NCBI GenBank assembly: GCA_020465985.1
Contig: JAANYP010004684.1
Coordinates: forward strand, 179,001 to 243,000
DNA from: Centrapalus pauciflorus
Lineage: Eukaryota; Streptophyta; Magnoliopsida; Asterales; Asteraceae
Length of the DNA: 64,000 nucleotides
Direction: 5' to 3'
Under the pieces are notes generated by a model. The model saw only the letters and a list, made by a program, of their open reading frames with translations, did no database searches and was not told the origin of the DNA. The position numbers were made by a program, and so were the translations under genes. Positions 1-11,048 of the stretch are shown in pieces (positions within the stretch are counted from its first letter, which is position 1; each line of letters begins with the position of its first letter).

Positions 1-1134
1 CATTTCGAACAGTCGTACTTAATTAACGAATACACAACCATCGCCTCAGTCACGGTGCCCTGAATTTATTACCCATTGTTACTCTATAAATCTCTGACAC
101 TGTCTCTAACCCAATTTTATAAATTTCTAACTCTGTCCCAAAATCCCCATGCTCTGCCTCTGTCTCTGCTTCCACTCTGAAATTGCCAACTCAACCTCTA
201 TCTCTGTGCTTGTGCAACTCTATTTCGACTCTATAAATCTCCAACTCAACACAATATGTCTTTGTCCAGTGGCCTTGTCACTATCTCTAAATCAATAGAA
301 CTCTAATCTGTCTCAATTACTACTCTCACACAGACTGAACACGAAAATCTATATCTCTTCGACTCTGACAGTTAGAATACTACGCAATCATCTCAATACC
401 TCGTCTCCACGCCCATGACTGACCCATCAGTATCTCATTTTCTCTTTCTCTGATTCGTATTAACTCTGGTACTCGTATACTCAAGAAAATCTCATGAAGC
501 ATCACAACTTCTCGAATACCGTATCATACTCACTAATTGAATCTGAAACTTCTCTTTTCTAGATCCATATTTTTAATGCACTAACTGACCTCATTTAGTA
601 GACACATTAAACACTTTTACATTGTCACGGTCCCTTACTTTGTAAGTAAAATCGATGTTCTGCCTTATTCCGCTTATCTCTGACATCTCGTTTTGGCCAA
701 ATCATAATCCTGAACCGTTCTCAACTCATAACATAACTCTGATGACTCTCATCCATCCTTCGGTACATATGATGTCGCCTCACCGTGTAGTATATATATT
801 ATATACTCAAGTCAAGTTACTCAATTTCACAGGATCATCTCAATGATCCTCTCAATCTCGTTTTTACAAATAACGATCATCTCATACAATCTCTAATCCC
901 AAACTCTAGTAGATACTCATTTATAAATTCCTTAGGAACTCTCTTGGCTACTGACAAATTAGCATCTCGGTTTTTGTATTAGAATTCATAGATATATTAA
1001 CGGTAACTGAAGACAACCCTGATCCTTTAATATTCCAGTATTCGAAGTAGGATTACCCGCTAGCTGTATATATAAATCCACCAAGTTACTCATATCACAT
1101 ATAGCCATCATTTGAACCCGAAGATCTCTCGGTA
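1..1134. other. ORF-less decayed repeat DNA
   Basis: I find no credible gene here. The stretch is rich in CTCT and TCTCTG words on the plus strand and has no long open frame. It lies directly downstream, in minus-strand sense, of a Ty3/gypsy LTR and leader, so it is probably the decayed internal region of that element. No protease, RT or integrase motif is readable, so this is inferred from position only. Confidence 0.4.
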
Positions 1135-1560
1135 TAGAATATGTTAACTCATTATCCACAACAGTTAGTTAAATCAAAATAGTCACAGGTTAATATGAAA
1201 TTAGCAACACATAACAATACTCACGTCGTCACCACCATTAATTTCCACTAATCCATTGCCATGAAGAATTTCCCAATGATTCAAACACAGTTTAAGTTAA
1301 GCATCCACTAATGATACCCAGACTTCAAACCGTAAGCTATGATACCATCATGTAACACCCACTCTTTTTGCATAAAAGACACGTCAACATAATATCATAG
1401 GTGGCGTCATCGAATAAAACTCTTAACACATAGGTCATATCATTACAATAAATAGTGCTTATTTAAAACTTTGATTACAAACATGGTACACCTCTGATCT
1501 AAGAAAAATCTACATGTATATAGAACTTATTAATACACCACAGAAATCATACCAATGAGG
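1135..1560 (-). repeat. Copy 1 of a 426-bp LTR/leader duplication
   Basis: This block matches 3105-3531 almost base for base, with roughly 5% differences by eye. It contains the boundary between a minus-strand LTR (from 1351 rightward) and the leader to its left. The leader holds a primer-binding-like site at 1336-1347 which on the minus strand reads TGGTATCATAGC, one base from the usual initiator-Met site TGGTATCAGAGC. The match stops at 1560, where an unrelated SIRE-type LTR fragment begins. Confidence 0.85.
1351..1560 (-). mobile_element. Truncated Ty3/gypsy-type LTR end
   Basis: The sequence starts with TGTAACACCC, the typical terminus of a large class of plant Ty3/gypsy LTRs; on the minus strand this is the 3' end of the 5' LTR. 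Only 210 bp remain before the sequence switches to another element at 1561. The same LTR end recurs at 3321, where a much longer LTR is preserved. Confidence 0.7.
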
Positions 1561-2020
1561 ACGTTTCACGGAGATTTACTGAGTAAGTATATAAAGAAGC
1601 TTCTAAGGAATGAGAGATAACCAAGTGAGACATCCACAAGCTCAGATGGTGCAAAAGAAATTGTGTTTTCTATGCATGCAAGTTCTGCTTTCAAGTAAGA
1701 ATAGAATAGTAAGAGTTTGTCTAAGTTGTTCTACTTCAAACCTTCCTGTCTGTGTCTTGTAAAACAGTGAGTGCATCTTAGTGAATGAATTGATTGTAAG
1801 TGGTTTGAGTGAGTATTAGAGTAGTTGTTAATCTGTTGTTTCTGTCATCTCTGTTTGGACCATTCCGCCATCCAAACCTGTTTGTAATTAACAGTTGTTA
1901 ATATATACATACAAACTTTGAGAAAAAAATGTGTTCAAAAGAATTATTTGTATTCACCCCCCCCCCCCCACCCCACTACAGTCTATATTAACATACTTGG
2001 GAAACCTGTTGGGACCTACA
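1561..2020 (+). mobile_element. Diverged SIRE-type LTR fragment
   Basis: Read on the plus strand, this stretch aligns with the promoter-proximal and terminal half of the SIRE LTRs at 15086-16211 and 27535-28657, which lie on the opposite strand. Shared landmarks, in order, are a TATA box followed by AAGCTTCTAAGG, the ATGCATGCAAG word, a TGTTTGTAATTAACA stretch, a poly-C run just before the end, and the terminus GGGACCTACA at 2011-2020. The upstream half of the LTR is missing. It is clearly older than the SIRE element in the middle of the window. It may be a truncated solo LTR. Confidence 0.8.
1588..1596 (+). promoter_or_regulatory. TATA box of the SIRE-type LTR fragment
   Basis: TATATAAAG is followed at the same distance by GCTTCTAAGG as in the two SIRE LTRs, where TATAAAAGG occupies the matching place. 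This marks the likely transcription-start region of the LTR promoter. Confidence 0.5.
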
Positions 2021-3104
<1,084 letters not shown>

Positions 3105-3531
3105 TAGAACATGTTAACTCATTATCCACAACAGTTAGTTACATCATAATAGTCACAGGTTAATATGAAATTAGCAACACATAACAATACTCACGTCGTC
3201 ACCACCATTAATTTCCACTAATCCATTGCCATGAAGAATTTCCCAAGGATTCAAACACATTTTAAGTTAAGCATCCACTAATGATACCTAGACTTCAAAG
3301 CATAAGCTATGATTCCATCATGTAACACCCACTCTTTTTGCATAAAAGCCACGTCAACATAATATCATAGGTGGCATCATCGAATAAAACACTTAACACA
3401 TAGGTCATATCATTATAATAAATAGTGTTGATTTAAAACTTTGATTACAAACATGGTACACCTCTGACCTAATAAAAATCTACATGTATTCTGAACTCAT
3501 TAATACACCACAGAAATCATACCGATAGAGG
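3105..3531 (-). repeat. Copy 2 of the LTR/leader duplication
   Basis: Near-identical to 1135-1560. The leader side contains the primer-binding-like site at 3306-3317, here with one extra mismatch. At 3321 the block enters the LTR, which unlike copy 1 continues unbroken to about 4993. Confidence 0.85.
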
Positions 3532-4993
3532 AAGACCATGATTTGTTAGAGTGGAAATATGCGGACCAATCACTGGCTCATACTTTTGCCCCAACTGATG
3601 CTGACCTGACTTCTGCCCCCAGAGATACATTAGACGCGAAAATGTAAGCTAGGAAGTTCGTGAGTAGGCGAGGGTTAGACTCTACAAAAATAAACACATA
3701 GCACATATAGAATCATAGATAACTCGACACAATCTTGAGATACGCCTCGTAATCTCTGATGTAGTCTCTAAACACAGTGCACATCTCAACTCAAGGGGAT
3801 GTCATTCCCCAGCGAACAGACTGCACACAGCAGTGGTTAGCTACTCAATAAGCACAGCAGCGACCTAACAATAACCTTGCCGTATATGTACGATATCATA
3901 CTTAATGACTTGTTAAGGATAGTCAGCCTGCGCGATCGCCCATCATGGATACTCTTGAAGCGACCTCAACTCATGTACACATATCACATATAATAAAGGT
4001 AGATAGAGTCATAGTTGAGGTGCCACATCACCGTCTCAATAATCTCATCACAATCACATAGATAACGCAATAAAACTGGTAAAATAGGGCGCTCGTCTGA
4101 AAAGACTCGAGTACTCACCTAGATATCTGATCAAAATGCTAAACCCTCTTATCACAATCTCAGCCCGGCTCGCTGTCAGTTCGTCCCTGTATACACATGA
4201 ATCCCATATTCTTAATACAACTAAACTGATACACATAACAGACTCGTATACTAATCCCATTAACGACTCGGACCCCAGAAGTAAACCCAATCGGGCCTTA
4301 GAGCCCAAAACCCAAAATTAACCCAACTAGGTAGATCGCGGTCGAATTAAGGTCATAGCGGTCGCGGTCATGATCTCGTCTACGCTTTTAATTGTTGGCG
4401 ACACTAGCGCCCCACTGCAGTATGTTCGTCGCGACCGTGATCACGGACGACCAGAGCTGCTCTGTTTCTTATTCATGGCTGAGAAGGGGCAAACTAACCC
4501 CAAGAGTCAATTTTGCCACACCAATACACACACGAAATCGATACTAAAATTTCCCTACTGGCCTAGTAGCCAATTCCCATATTATGATAAATATAACACG
4601 AATTAAACTAAGAAATTGAAGCTTTCTTACCCTTAATACCTCAACAACACAAAAAGAGGATTTATAAGACACATTCAACATCAAATCTTGAACATCTGTT
4701 GGTCTCTGTTCCAGCACCACCCAAAACACATACACAGGCTTCATTTTCCTGCTACCAAGTGAACATCTGAACCCCATATCACATTTTCAATATTAATACC
4801 AATTCAACACATTTAACCCAGTTATCTCGTAAATATGATTATTTCACTAAAATTATAACTCGATGCCACGTACACTGAATCCTAATACGTATAAATCCAC
4901 TAATCTGGATATTATTGGTCCAACATAATATTAATAAGTTAAATATCCACTAAGAGATATCCACGTAATAAGTTCCAAAAACGAAATGTTACA
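3321..4993 (-). mobile_element. Ty3/gypsy-type 5' LTR (minus strand)
   Basis: The stretch begins TGTAACACCC and ends GAAATGTTACA, so its ends are inverted copies of TGTAACA, as expected of a plant gypsy LTR of about 1.67 kb. A primer-binding-like site lies 3 bases outside its left end, so on the minus strand this is a 5' LTR whose internal region lies to the left. Its matching 3' LTR is not in the window, so no target duplication can be tested. Short open frames inside it show no recognisable product. Confidence 0.65.
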
Positions 4994-5780
4994 CGTTTGG
5001 TAGTTAAACTTTTAGAAGGGTTCCATTTAGGTAGTTGGGTTACTTAGAAATCGTGACTAGCGAGTTACTAATGCTTACATGGATAATTTTTTTAGAAAAA
5101 ATGAGACCAAATAGCTATGTAGATTTGAGTTTGTACACATTTATGTGGTTTACCTTTTTGTGTAAATCTAGTAATCATACTTTTAAAAATGTTTCAATTA
5201 GATGGTTAAATTATCTGGAAAACAATAGCAACACGTTATTATGCTTATTCTTAAATTGTTGACTCCAAAGCACATTGGTGTAGCAAGTAATTCATTTTTG
5301 TAGGTGCGAAATTAACTACTATAAATCAATAGTTCAGGAAAAACTAATAATGCATGATTTCGGGCACTTAGAATGTGGGAATGTGTGTGACATTTATATA
5401 TCATCTTTGTAATGTTAATTAAAGTATGTTTATAAAAATCGAGTTATATTTAACTGTATTTATAAAGCATAAAATGGTTCATTTAAAGTGAAAACATTTA
5501 TTGGAATGCAAAACTATTGATAAATTCTTTATGTAGGTAAGGAATTGTCTTAAGTACAAATCATGCAAATTCGAGCTTAATCGGAGGTCATGTGCATCAT
5601 CTGGGGCGCATGCCTGTGCCCAAAATGAGTGCTCAACAGAAAGAAATCGTCTACCAAAAATAAAGGAGCGTACCCTGGGCACACACCAGGCGCAAACCCA
5701 AGCGCAGGGGGGGGGGGGGCACAGGCCTGTGGCTGCGCCCAACCTATAAACTGAATTCGGGATTTTATAGGGGTTTTCAA
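4994..5780. other. Non-coding stretch with a G13 run
   Basis: I see no gene. The only notable feature is an uninterrupted run of 13 G at 5707-5719 within a GC-rich patch. Open frames across it are short, lack motifs and are low-complexity. Confidence 0.5.
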
Positions 5781-6436
5781 GTGTGTCTAAAAATATAAGA
5801 GATGTCAGATGAGAAAAAGTACGCGATTTCAGAGAGGAACCCCCTTAGTTGGCTACGCTTGAGTTGTTACGGTGCTTCAACAACACACGAGACTACCTAC
5901 GACGTTGCGCCTCGATGATTCAACAACCTTTGAACGCTTCATAAATGATATCTGACTAGTCTCGCGATAATCACTCCGGGAGAACACACGAGGCTAATTG
6001 TTTACGTTTACAAACAATTACTTATATTTACGTGTGTTGAATTATTTATATTTTGATTGCAAACATTGTGATTGGTATTAATATTGCTTACGTTTTCTAA
6101 GATAGTTCGTTGTTAATATATTTTTGTGCCGAGTTATAATTTATTTAAGACGAGTAATCAACAGAACATGCGTTATGCCCAATATAATGCATTGTTATTA
6201 ATAACGGTTCGAAGATTATGTCTATGTAATCCATTATTGTAAACAAACAAACGCGCAAACGCTAAGTGTTGAATCTGGGAGTGGTTGTTCTCTTTCATTA
6301 TATTTACTCAAACTAAGGTTTTGCTTACAGTTTCATAGAGTTATTAGTTTACTTATTTTCATAAAAGGCATCAATTGAATTTCGTAACTCTAGTCGCTCA
6401 ATACATGTTATTTAACCTCTCGGTCCCTGTGGAGAC

Positions 6437-6613
6437 TCTAACATCCCACATCGGTGGAGAGGAGAAACTAATATGCCCATATAAGGGTGAGGTTCTCTCT
6501 ATCCACCAAGGCGCGTTCTGGGGCGGGCCTATGACTTGGCTTCAAGAAACAAAACTGTGCGGCCTTTGCCAAAGCGGACAATATGTTGTGTCGGGGTGGT
6601 CTTTGCTGTTATA
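6437..6613 (-). mobile_element. 177-bp TRIM-like insertion with 5-bp target duplication
   Basis: The insert is flanked by GAGAC on both sides (6432-6436 and 6614-6618), and deleting it restores a continuous Athila-type sequence. Its ends are TCTAACA and TGTTATA, one base each away from TAACA/TGTTA-type LTR ends. Inside are ATCCCACATCGG near the left end and AAAGCGGACAATAT near the right end, a pairing I recognise from a small repeat dispersed in many dicot genomes. Size, 5-bp duplication and near-TG/CA ends fit a solo TRIM LTR on the minus strand. The family name is uncertain. Confidence 0.7.
6443..6486 (+). promoter_or_regulatory. USE plus TATA-like box, Pol III-type spacing
   Basis: ATCCCACATCG at 6443-6453 matches the plant snRNA upstream sequence element RTCCCACATCG. 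A TATA-like ATATAAGG follows at 6479-6486, exactly 25 bases later. In plants about 25 bases is the spacing of Pol III-type snRNA promoters such as U6; Pol II-type spacing is about one helical turn longer. No snRNA sequence follows, so whether this promoter is active is unknown. Confidence 0.4.
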
Positions 6614-6692
6614 GAGACGACCCCTACTTACCTTATATTCGAAGGTAATTAGTGTTTATTTTTGTCGAGCTAATGACACTCGTTCAAATTTT

Positions 6693-6709
6693 TACACCGT
6701 TGCCGAGGA
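6693..6709 (+). other. Primer-binding site, Tat/Athila type (mutated)
   Basis: The sequence ACACCGTTGCCGAGGA corresponds to the tRNA-complementary site GGCGCCGTTGCCGGGGA used by Athila/Tat elements, with about three changes. It lies just after the TTCAAATTTTT LTR end. Confidence 0.55.
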
Positions 6710-7041
6710 GCGATTGTGCTTATCGACACGTATTTTTATTTTAGTTAGTATTTTGGTTTATTTGCTTAGTGTTTTTTAGTTCATAATTTTTCATTGTTAA
6801 TTTCTTTTCTCCAGTTAGTTTGTATTGCTTTAATTTTTATTAATTATTAAGAAAAGAGAATCGTAGCGCAAGCATCGATTCTTACAAAAAACAAATGTTA
6901 GCACTTCACCAGAATCTCTTAGGTATATGCACACATAATATTCCGGTAGAATTTCACCTCTGAAGTTTGACTCGAAAATTGAAAAAAGTGCAAGATCGAA
7001 TAAACGGGCTACGAAGCAAGACAACGAAGACAAGAGCGTTG

Positions 7042-7695
7042 TGTAAGGTCTACCTAACACAGATTTATCTAGACGCGGAACCGTCAACGAGTGCGGAAAC
7101 CTCGTTAACGGGTAGACGGTAGCAACACTCACCAGAAACACGGAGACTATCAGAAGCTGCACGAATGACACACGAACGAACCTACTAACTGATTCTCTCC
7201 GAAACACCACTTACGCTGATGATAAACTCGAAATCGCTTAATGCTTAATCACTATCGAATTCTGCAAATAGTCTAATAATTAATCGAGTCTATCCCTAAT
7301 TATAGAGGCTAATTCGAGTCTGTTATGGGCCAAACTCGAATCCGGCCCGAGGCCCATTCGAGTTTGTCCCATCTGACACTCTCGAATCTGCCTACATTCG
7401 AATCTAGGATCACATTCGAATCTGACACAGATTCGAATGTCAATCCTTATAGAATTCGAATCTAACTAACTTGTATTTTAAACTTATGTTATTAATTTAT
7501 GCTTCAATTAATCTTTGAACTTTATGTTTGAACTTCTTGTAATATGTTACATCAAGTTCAAACACACAATCAATAACTGTCAAACATACATAAACATATA
7601 TATCAAACACTAGTTAATTCTCAATACTTTGAATATTACTTAAACCAAAAAGTTAGATCGCTTAGACTGCTATCGTCACACAGGGTGTACCAACA
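7042..7695 (-). mobile_element. 3' LTR of copia element A
   Basis: On the minus strand this LTR starts TGTTGGTACACC and ends GGTAGACCTTACA. The related LTR at 31726-32392 (element B) matches over its whole length but differs at many positions. Both contain many TTCGAA and CTCGAA words. Because the envelope-like and pol genes lie to its right on the minus strand, this is a 3' LTR. The flank to its left begins CGTTG; no matching target duplication is found at the far end of B, so A and B are not the two ends of one insertion. Confidence 0.85.
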
Positions 7696-7736
7696 GACAC
7701 CCCCTTGACGATAGCTTCTAACTATTTACATCAAGT

Positions 7737-8291
7737 TTAAGTACTAGAACTATATATACTACTGCCTGCATATAAACCAGCATCTATACAAACTTTTACT
7801 ACCTTCTGGAACTTCCTGGCTTCAGATCTCCATGCTTCAATAAAGAAGACAGGTTGATCATGTAGCTTCTTCAGGTCGTCCTTCGATAGATTTATTAAGT
7901 GCAGTGGATCATACACTCTCAAAATCACTTTGTCCTGTGTATCTTCCTTGACTGCTTCTGCTGTGTCATTATCGACGTACCACCATTTCATGTTGCTCAA
8001 AATATTCTGTGGCATCGATTTCATAGGCACCCTTTTCAAGCATTTGACTGGTTTATAAACCATTCTGGCCCAAGGCCTTCCCGTATGAGGATCTATCCTT
8101 GATCCATCCTCTACTCTTTTGCCTGATCTCGGCTTAAGTCTTTCAAACTTTCCCGAACGACCCTCTTTTCTTATTATTTTTGCCATAACTTCAGCATACG
8201 GGTCCTCGCCGATATTGATCAGTTCTTTCCATGCTAATTCCTTTACTTCAATCTTGGGCAGTGTATTGAATGCTTTCAGTGTTCGCCTCAA
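7737..8291 (-). pseudogene. Envelope-like ORF, C-terminal remnant (element A)
   Basis: This 184-codon frame lies between the pol spacer and the 3' LTR of element A, the place of the third ORF in SIRE-like copia elements. The product has no hydrolase or nucleic-acid motif that I recognise. It carries a tryptophan-rich patch (KWWYVDNDTAEAV, about residues 101-113), then V-Y-DPLHL and a DDLKKL helix. The same pattern of tyrosine-acid-hydrophobic-DI/L occurs near the C termini of the envelope-like ORFs of SIRE (16555) and E (41476). The N-terminal part seen in element C at 57058 is absent: A and C stop matching near 8365, so a deletion fused the spacer to this C-terminal part. The start codon is arbitrary. 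Confidence 0.55.
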
Positions 8292-9271
8292 GTATTAGAG
8301 GCCATCTCTTCTTTTCAAAATAAACAGCTGCAGTTCTCGGTCAAAGAACCAACTTATAATCCCTTTAAACATGCTACATTTCGGAATATCCCTTGACATT
8401 TTTATTTATCATGAAATTATCTTACGTGACTCAGACATAGACATACTTTTATGATCAAGGCATATAGACTAAGATTCTAACTTGTTGGTATGTGCAAACT
8501 TTCTTTAAAAGACAAACATCGGAAACATGTCTGTATTTTCATACAACAAAGTGTCTTAGTTTGACTTAAGGTTTATTTTTAAAGCTAGCAAGACAGCGGT
8601 GACAGGTCTGTACCGACGTACAACAAAGCGACTTATCTTGCTACCCCGAATCTAAACAGAGGCAACAGGTCTGTACTTACGTACAACAGAGTTACATGTT
8701 TTCGACTCTCAATTTTGTATGATTTTTCTATTCTTTCCATTTTAAGATGTATTTGATGATGCTATACATCCCCAGAAAGTTTGCATACCTCATTTAGACT
8801 TAAAGTGTGTATGTCTTGTACATAAAAATTAAGACCGATTGGTCATACATCTAAGTTAGCGACACGCTTGACTTTTTCTTGAATATTTTATTAGCCTTGA
8901 GATTCCCTATATGTATTATGCCTACCAACACATCAAACTAAAATAAAGTATAACACTTAGAATTTAGTTGCATTATGTGTGAAAGCCTAAACACTTAGAG
9001 TTTGTAACGACTGTGCTAATTTTCGTCACTTTGAACCTATGCATCTAAGACTTAACTCCTTTTCTGATATTCTCTTTTTTTTGTATTTTTATAATTTTCT
9101 CTCTTTTTTCTTTTGTTTTTCTTAAAAAATAGCAATAAAAGAAGATAACCTACTAACTTACTAAAAATAGAAACTTACTAAAAATAGAAACTATCCTAAA
9201 TTAGCAGACTTACTATAAAAAGAAAGAAATACTACTTCTATAAAAGGAAATAAACTACCACTAAGGTCAAA
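8292..9271 (-). other. pol-env spacer of element A
   Basis: There is no gene in this stretch. Read on the minus strand it closely follows 54925-55830 of element C from the end of RNase H, then the match breaks at about 8365. It contains the three-hairpin block annotated separately and a poly-pyrimidine/AAAGA-rich stretch next to the pol stop codon. Confidence 0.7.
8532..8685 (-). other. Three tetraloop hairpins, element A spacer
   Basis: Three perfect inverted repeats lie at 8532-8545, 8609-8622 and 8672-8685. In minus-strand (element-sense) RNA they are TGTAT-GAAA-ATACA, TGTAC-GTCG-GTACA and TGTAC-GTAA-GTACA. Each is preceded by TTTGT or CTGT and followed by GACCTGT or a close variant. The same three occur in element C at 55497-55650. 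Confidence 0.7.
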
Positions 9272-10188
9272 TTACTCTGGGTTGCGCATTCTATTTAGTT
9301 GAATTAAATATTCAAACCGTGACTTATCAAATGCTTTGGTAAATAAATCTGCATTATTATCGTCCGTTGCCACTTTTACCAATTTGATTAAGTTCTTTTC
9401 AGCACAATCACGAATAAAATGATGCATTATGTCTATGTGCTTTGTTTTACTGTGTTTTACTGGATTATTGGTTATAGCAATAGTAGACTGGTTATCTATC
9501 CTAATGGGAGTTTGAGAGTAAGCCAAACCGTAATCCCGCAATTGTTGTTGTATCCACAGAACCTGTGAGCAGCAACTACCAGCAGCAACATACTCGGCCT
9601 CGCACGTTGACATGGCTACCGACGTTTGTTTCTTGCATTGCCAGGATACCAATCTCCCTCCTAGGAACTGACAACCTCCAGTTGTTGATTTGCGCATCAA
9701 GCTGCATCCTCCGTAGTCAGAATCCGTGAATGCCTCCAACTCTAGATCTCCCTCCGCGTGATACCAAAGTCCCAGCTTCGGTTTCGACTTGAGGTATCGT
9801 AGAATCCGCTTCAGAGCTTTCATGTGCATCTCCTTCGGATTAGCTTGAAACCTAGCACAAATACACACAGCAAACATGATGTCAGGTCTTGAAGCAGTTA
9901 AATACATAAGTGATCCAATCATGGCCCGATATATGTCGGATCCACATCGGTATCACTTTCAGTACCCGGTCCGAGATTGTGATTCGCTTGAATCGGCGTG
10001 CTGAAATGGGCAGTCAATTTTGTTCCTTCCATCCCGAAACGTTCCAATATGTCATAGACATACTTCGTCTGATGGATAAACATCCCTTCCTTTTTCTGGT
10101 CAACTTGTAACCCCAAAAAGAAAGTTAATTCTCCCATTGCACTCATCTCGAATTTCGACTTCATCACCTTCTCGAAATCTTTGCACAT
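9272..10188 (-). pseudogene. Copia RT C-terminus and RNase H (element A)
   Basis: This covers the end of the reverse transcriptase and the RNase H domain. The part from 10188 to about 9919 covers the RT connection (FFLGLQVDQ). The part from 9922 to 9272 starts at the conserved YLTASRPDI block and runs through the RNase H landmarks TDSDYGG, KSTTGG, STCEAEYVA and the C-terminal ADLFTKAFD. The two parts are in different frames: element C shows GACGTTATAT where A has GACATATAT, a 1-base deletion at about 9930. The frame before 10188 is separated from upstream RT by an in-frame stop. It is inactive as it stands. Confidence 0.85.
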
Positions 10189-10191
10189 CTG

Positions 10192-10914
10192 TTAGTCTGA
10201 TGATCCAAAAATGATATCATCGACGTACACTTGTACCAAGATAAAGTGTTCTCCTTTCCTCTTAACGAACAAAGTACTATCTATCCTACCCCTTTCAAAC
10301 CCGTTCTCTAATAAATGGTTGGATAGAGTCTCATACCACGCCCTTGGTGCTTGATGTAATCCATATAGAGCCTTATCTAAGCGATATACTCTATCAGGAT
10401 ATTTTGGATCTGTAAATCCGGGCGGCTGTTCTACATACACCAACTCCTTCACTTTCCCATATAGGAAAGCACTCTTAACATCTAATTGATATACCTTAAA
10501 GCCCTTGAAGGAGGCAAAAGCTAGAAACAACCTAATGGCTTCCAGCCTTGCTACTGGTGCAAACACCTCATTATAATTGATTCCCTCCTCTTGGTTGAAA
10601 CCCTTTTCAACTAGCCTAGCCTTGTTGCGAGTGACTATACCCCGATCGTCTCTTTTGCACTTAAAAACCCATTTGGTTCCTATGGCAACTTCCCCTCGAG
10701 GTAATGGAACTAACTCCCACACTTCTAGTTTCCTAAACTTCGAGAGTTCTTCCTGCATCGCTTCAACCCAGGAGTTATCCTTAAGTGCCATTTGCACATT
10801 CTTAGGCTCTATATGCGATATGAAACAAGAATAGAGACATGTGTGATATGCCTCGGAGTCATTTATCATCGACAACAACACAGTGTTGTTATTTAAACTA
10901 CTTCTAGTCCTCAC
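10192..10914 (-). pseudogene. Copia reverse transcriptase core (element A)
   Basis: This is a Ty1/copia reverse transcriptase core. Visible landmarks are WVEAMQEELSKF, the GTKWVFKCK entry, VYQLDVKSAFLYG (first catalytic Asp), LYGLHQAPRAWYE and the active-site block YVDDIIFG near the C-terminal end. The catalytic aspartates are intact. The frame ends at a stop where element C reads AAA (AAA to TAA), immediately after GSSD. Upstream it is separated from the integrase frame by a 112-bp deletion and frameshift at about 11060. Confidence 0.9.
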
Positions 10915-11048
10915 ACCCTCGTTAGGATTTCCTATGATGCTTTCTATAGGATGGTTCTTGTTGATCCTAGAGGTCTCTATCTCATCAACCCTTAGATTAT
11001 CTCCTAAGTTAGATCCTATTTCACCTAATGGGGGAACTTCCTCAGATT

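Larger units (their letters stand above)
5781..6829 (+). mobile_element. Tat/Athila-type Ty3/gypsy LTR end and leader
   Basis: After removing the insertion at 6437-6613 the sequence reads CTCGGTCCCTGTGGAGACGA, then a T-rich stretch, then TTCAAATTTTTACACCGTTGCCGAGGA. This is the known order at the 3' end of Tat/Athila LTRs, where the primer site normally reads TGGCGCCGTTGCCGGGGA. The left end of the LTR is not defined and the start given here is a guess. Only a short non-coding leader follows before other DNA takes over near 6830. Confidence 0.6.

Noticed and set aside
655..846. Short open frames at 655-846, 4054-4321, 5035-5262, 5479-5780, 15501-16086 and 27873-28470
   Set aside because: They lack motifs and lie in LTRs or decayed repeats; the last two sets are in the SIRE LTRs and recur only because the LTRs are repeated.
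6443..6613. A U-snRNA gene behind the USE and TATA-like boxes
   Set aside because: None of the U1, U2, U4, U5 or U6 core sequences follows; the promoter-like boxes sit inside a small mobile element.
6830..7210. 126-codon open frame on the minus strand
   Set aside because: It starts inside the LTR of element A and crosses its end into unrelated flank, with no recognisable domain.
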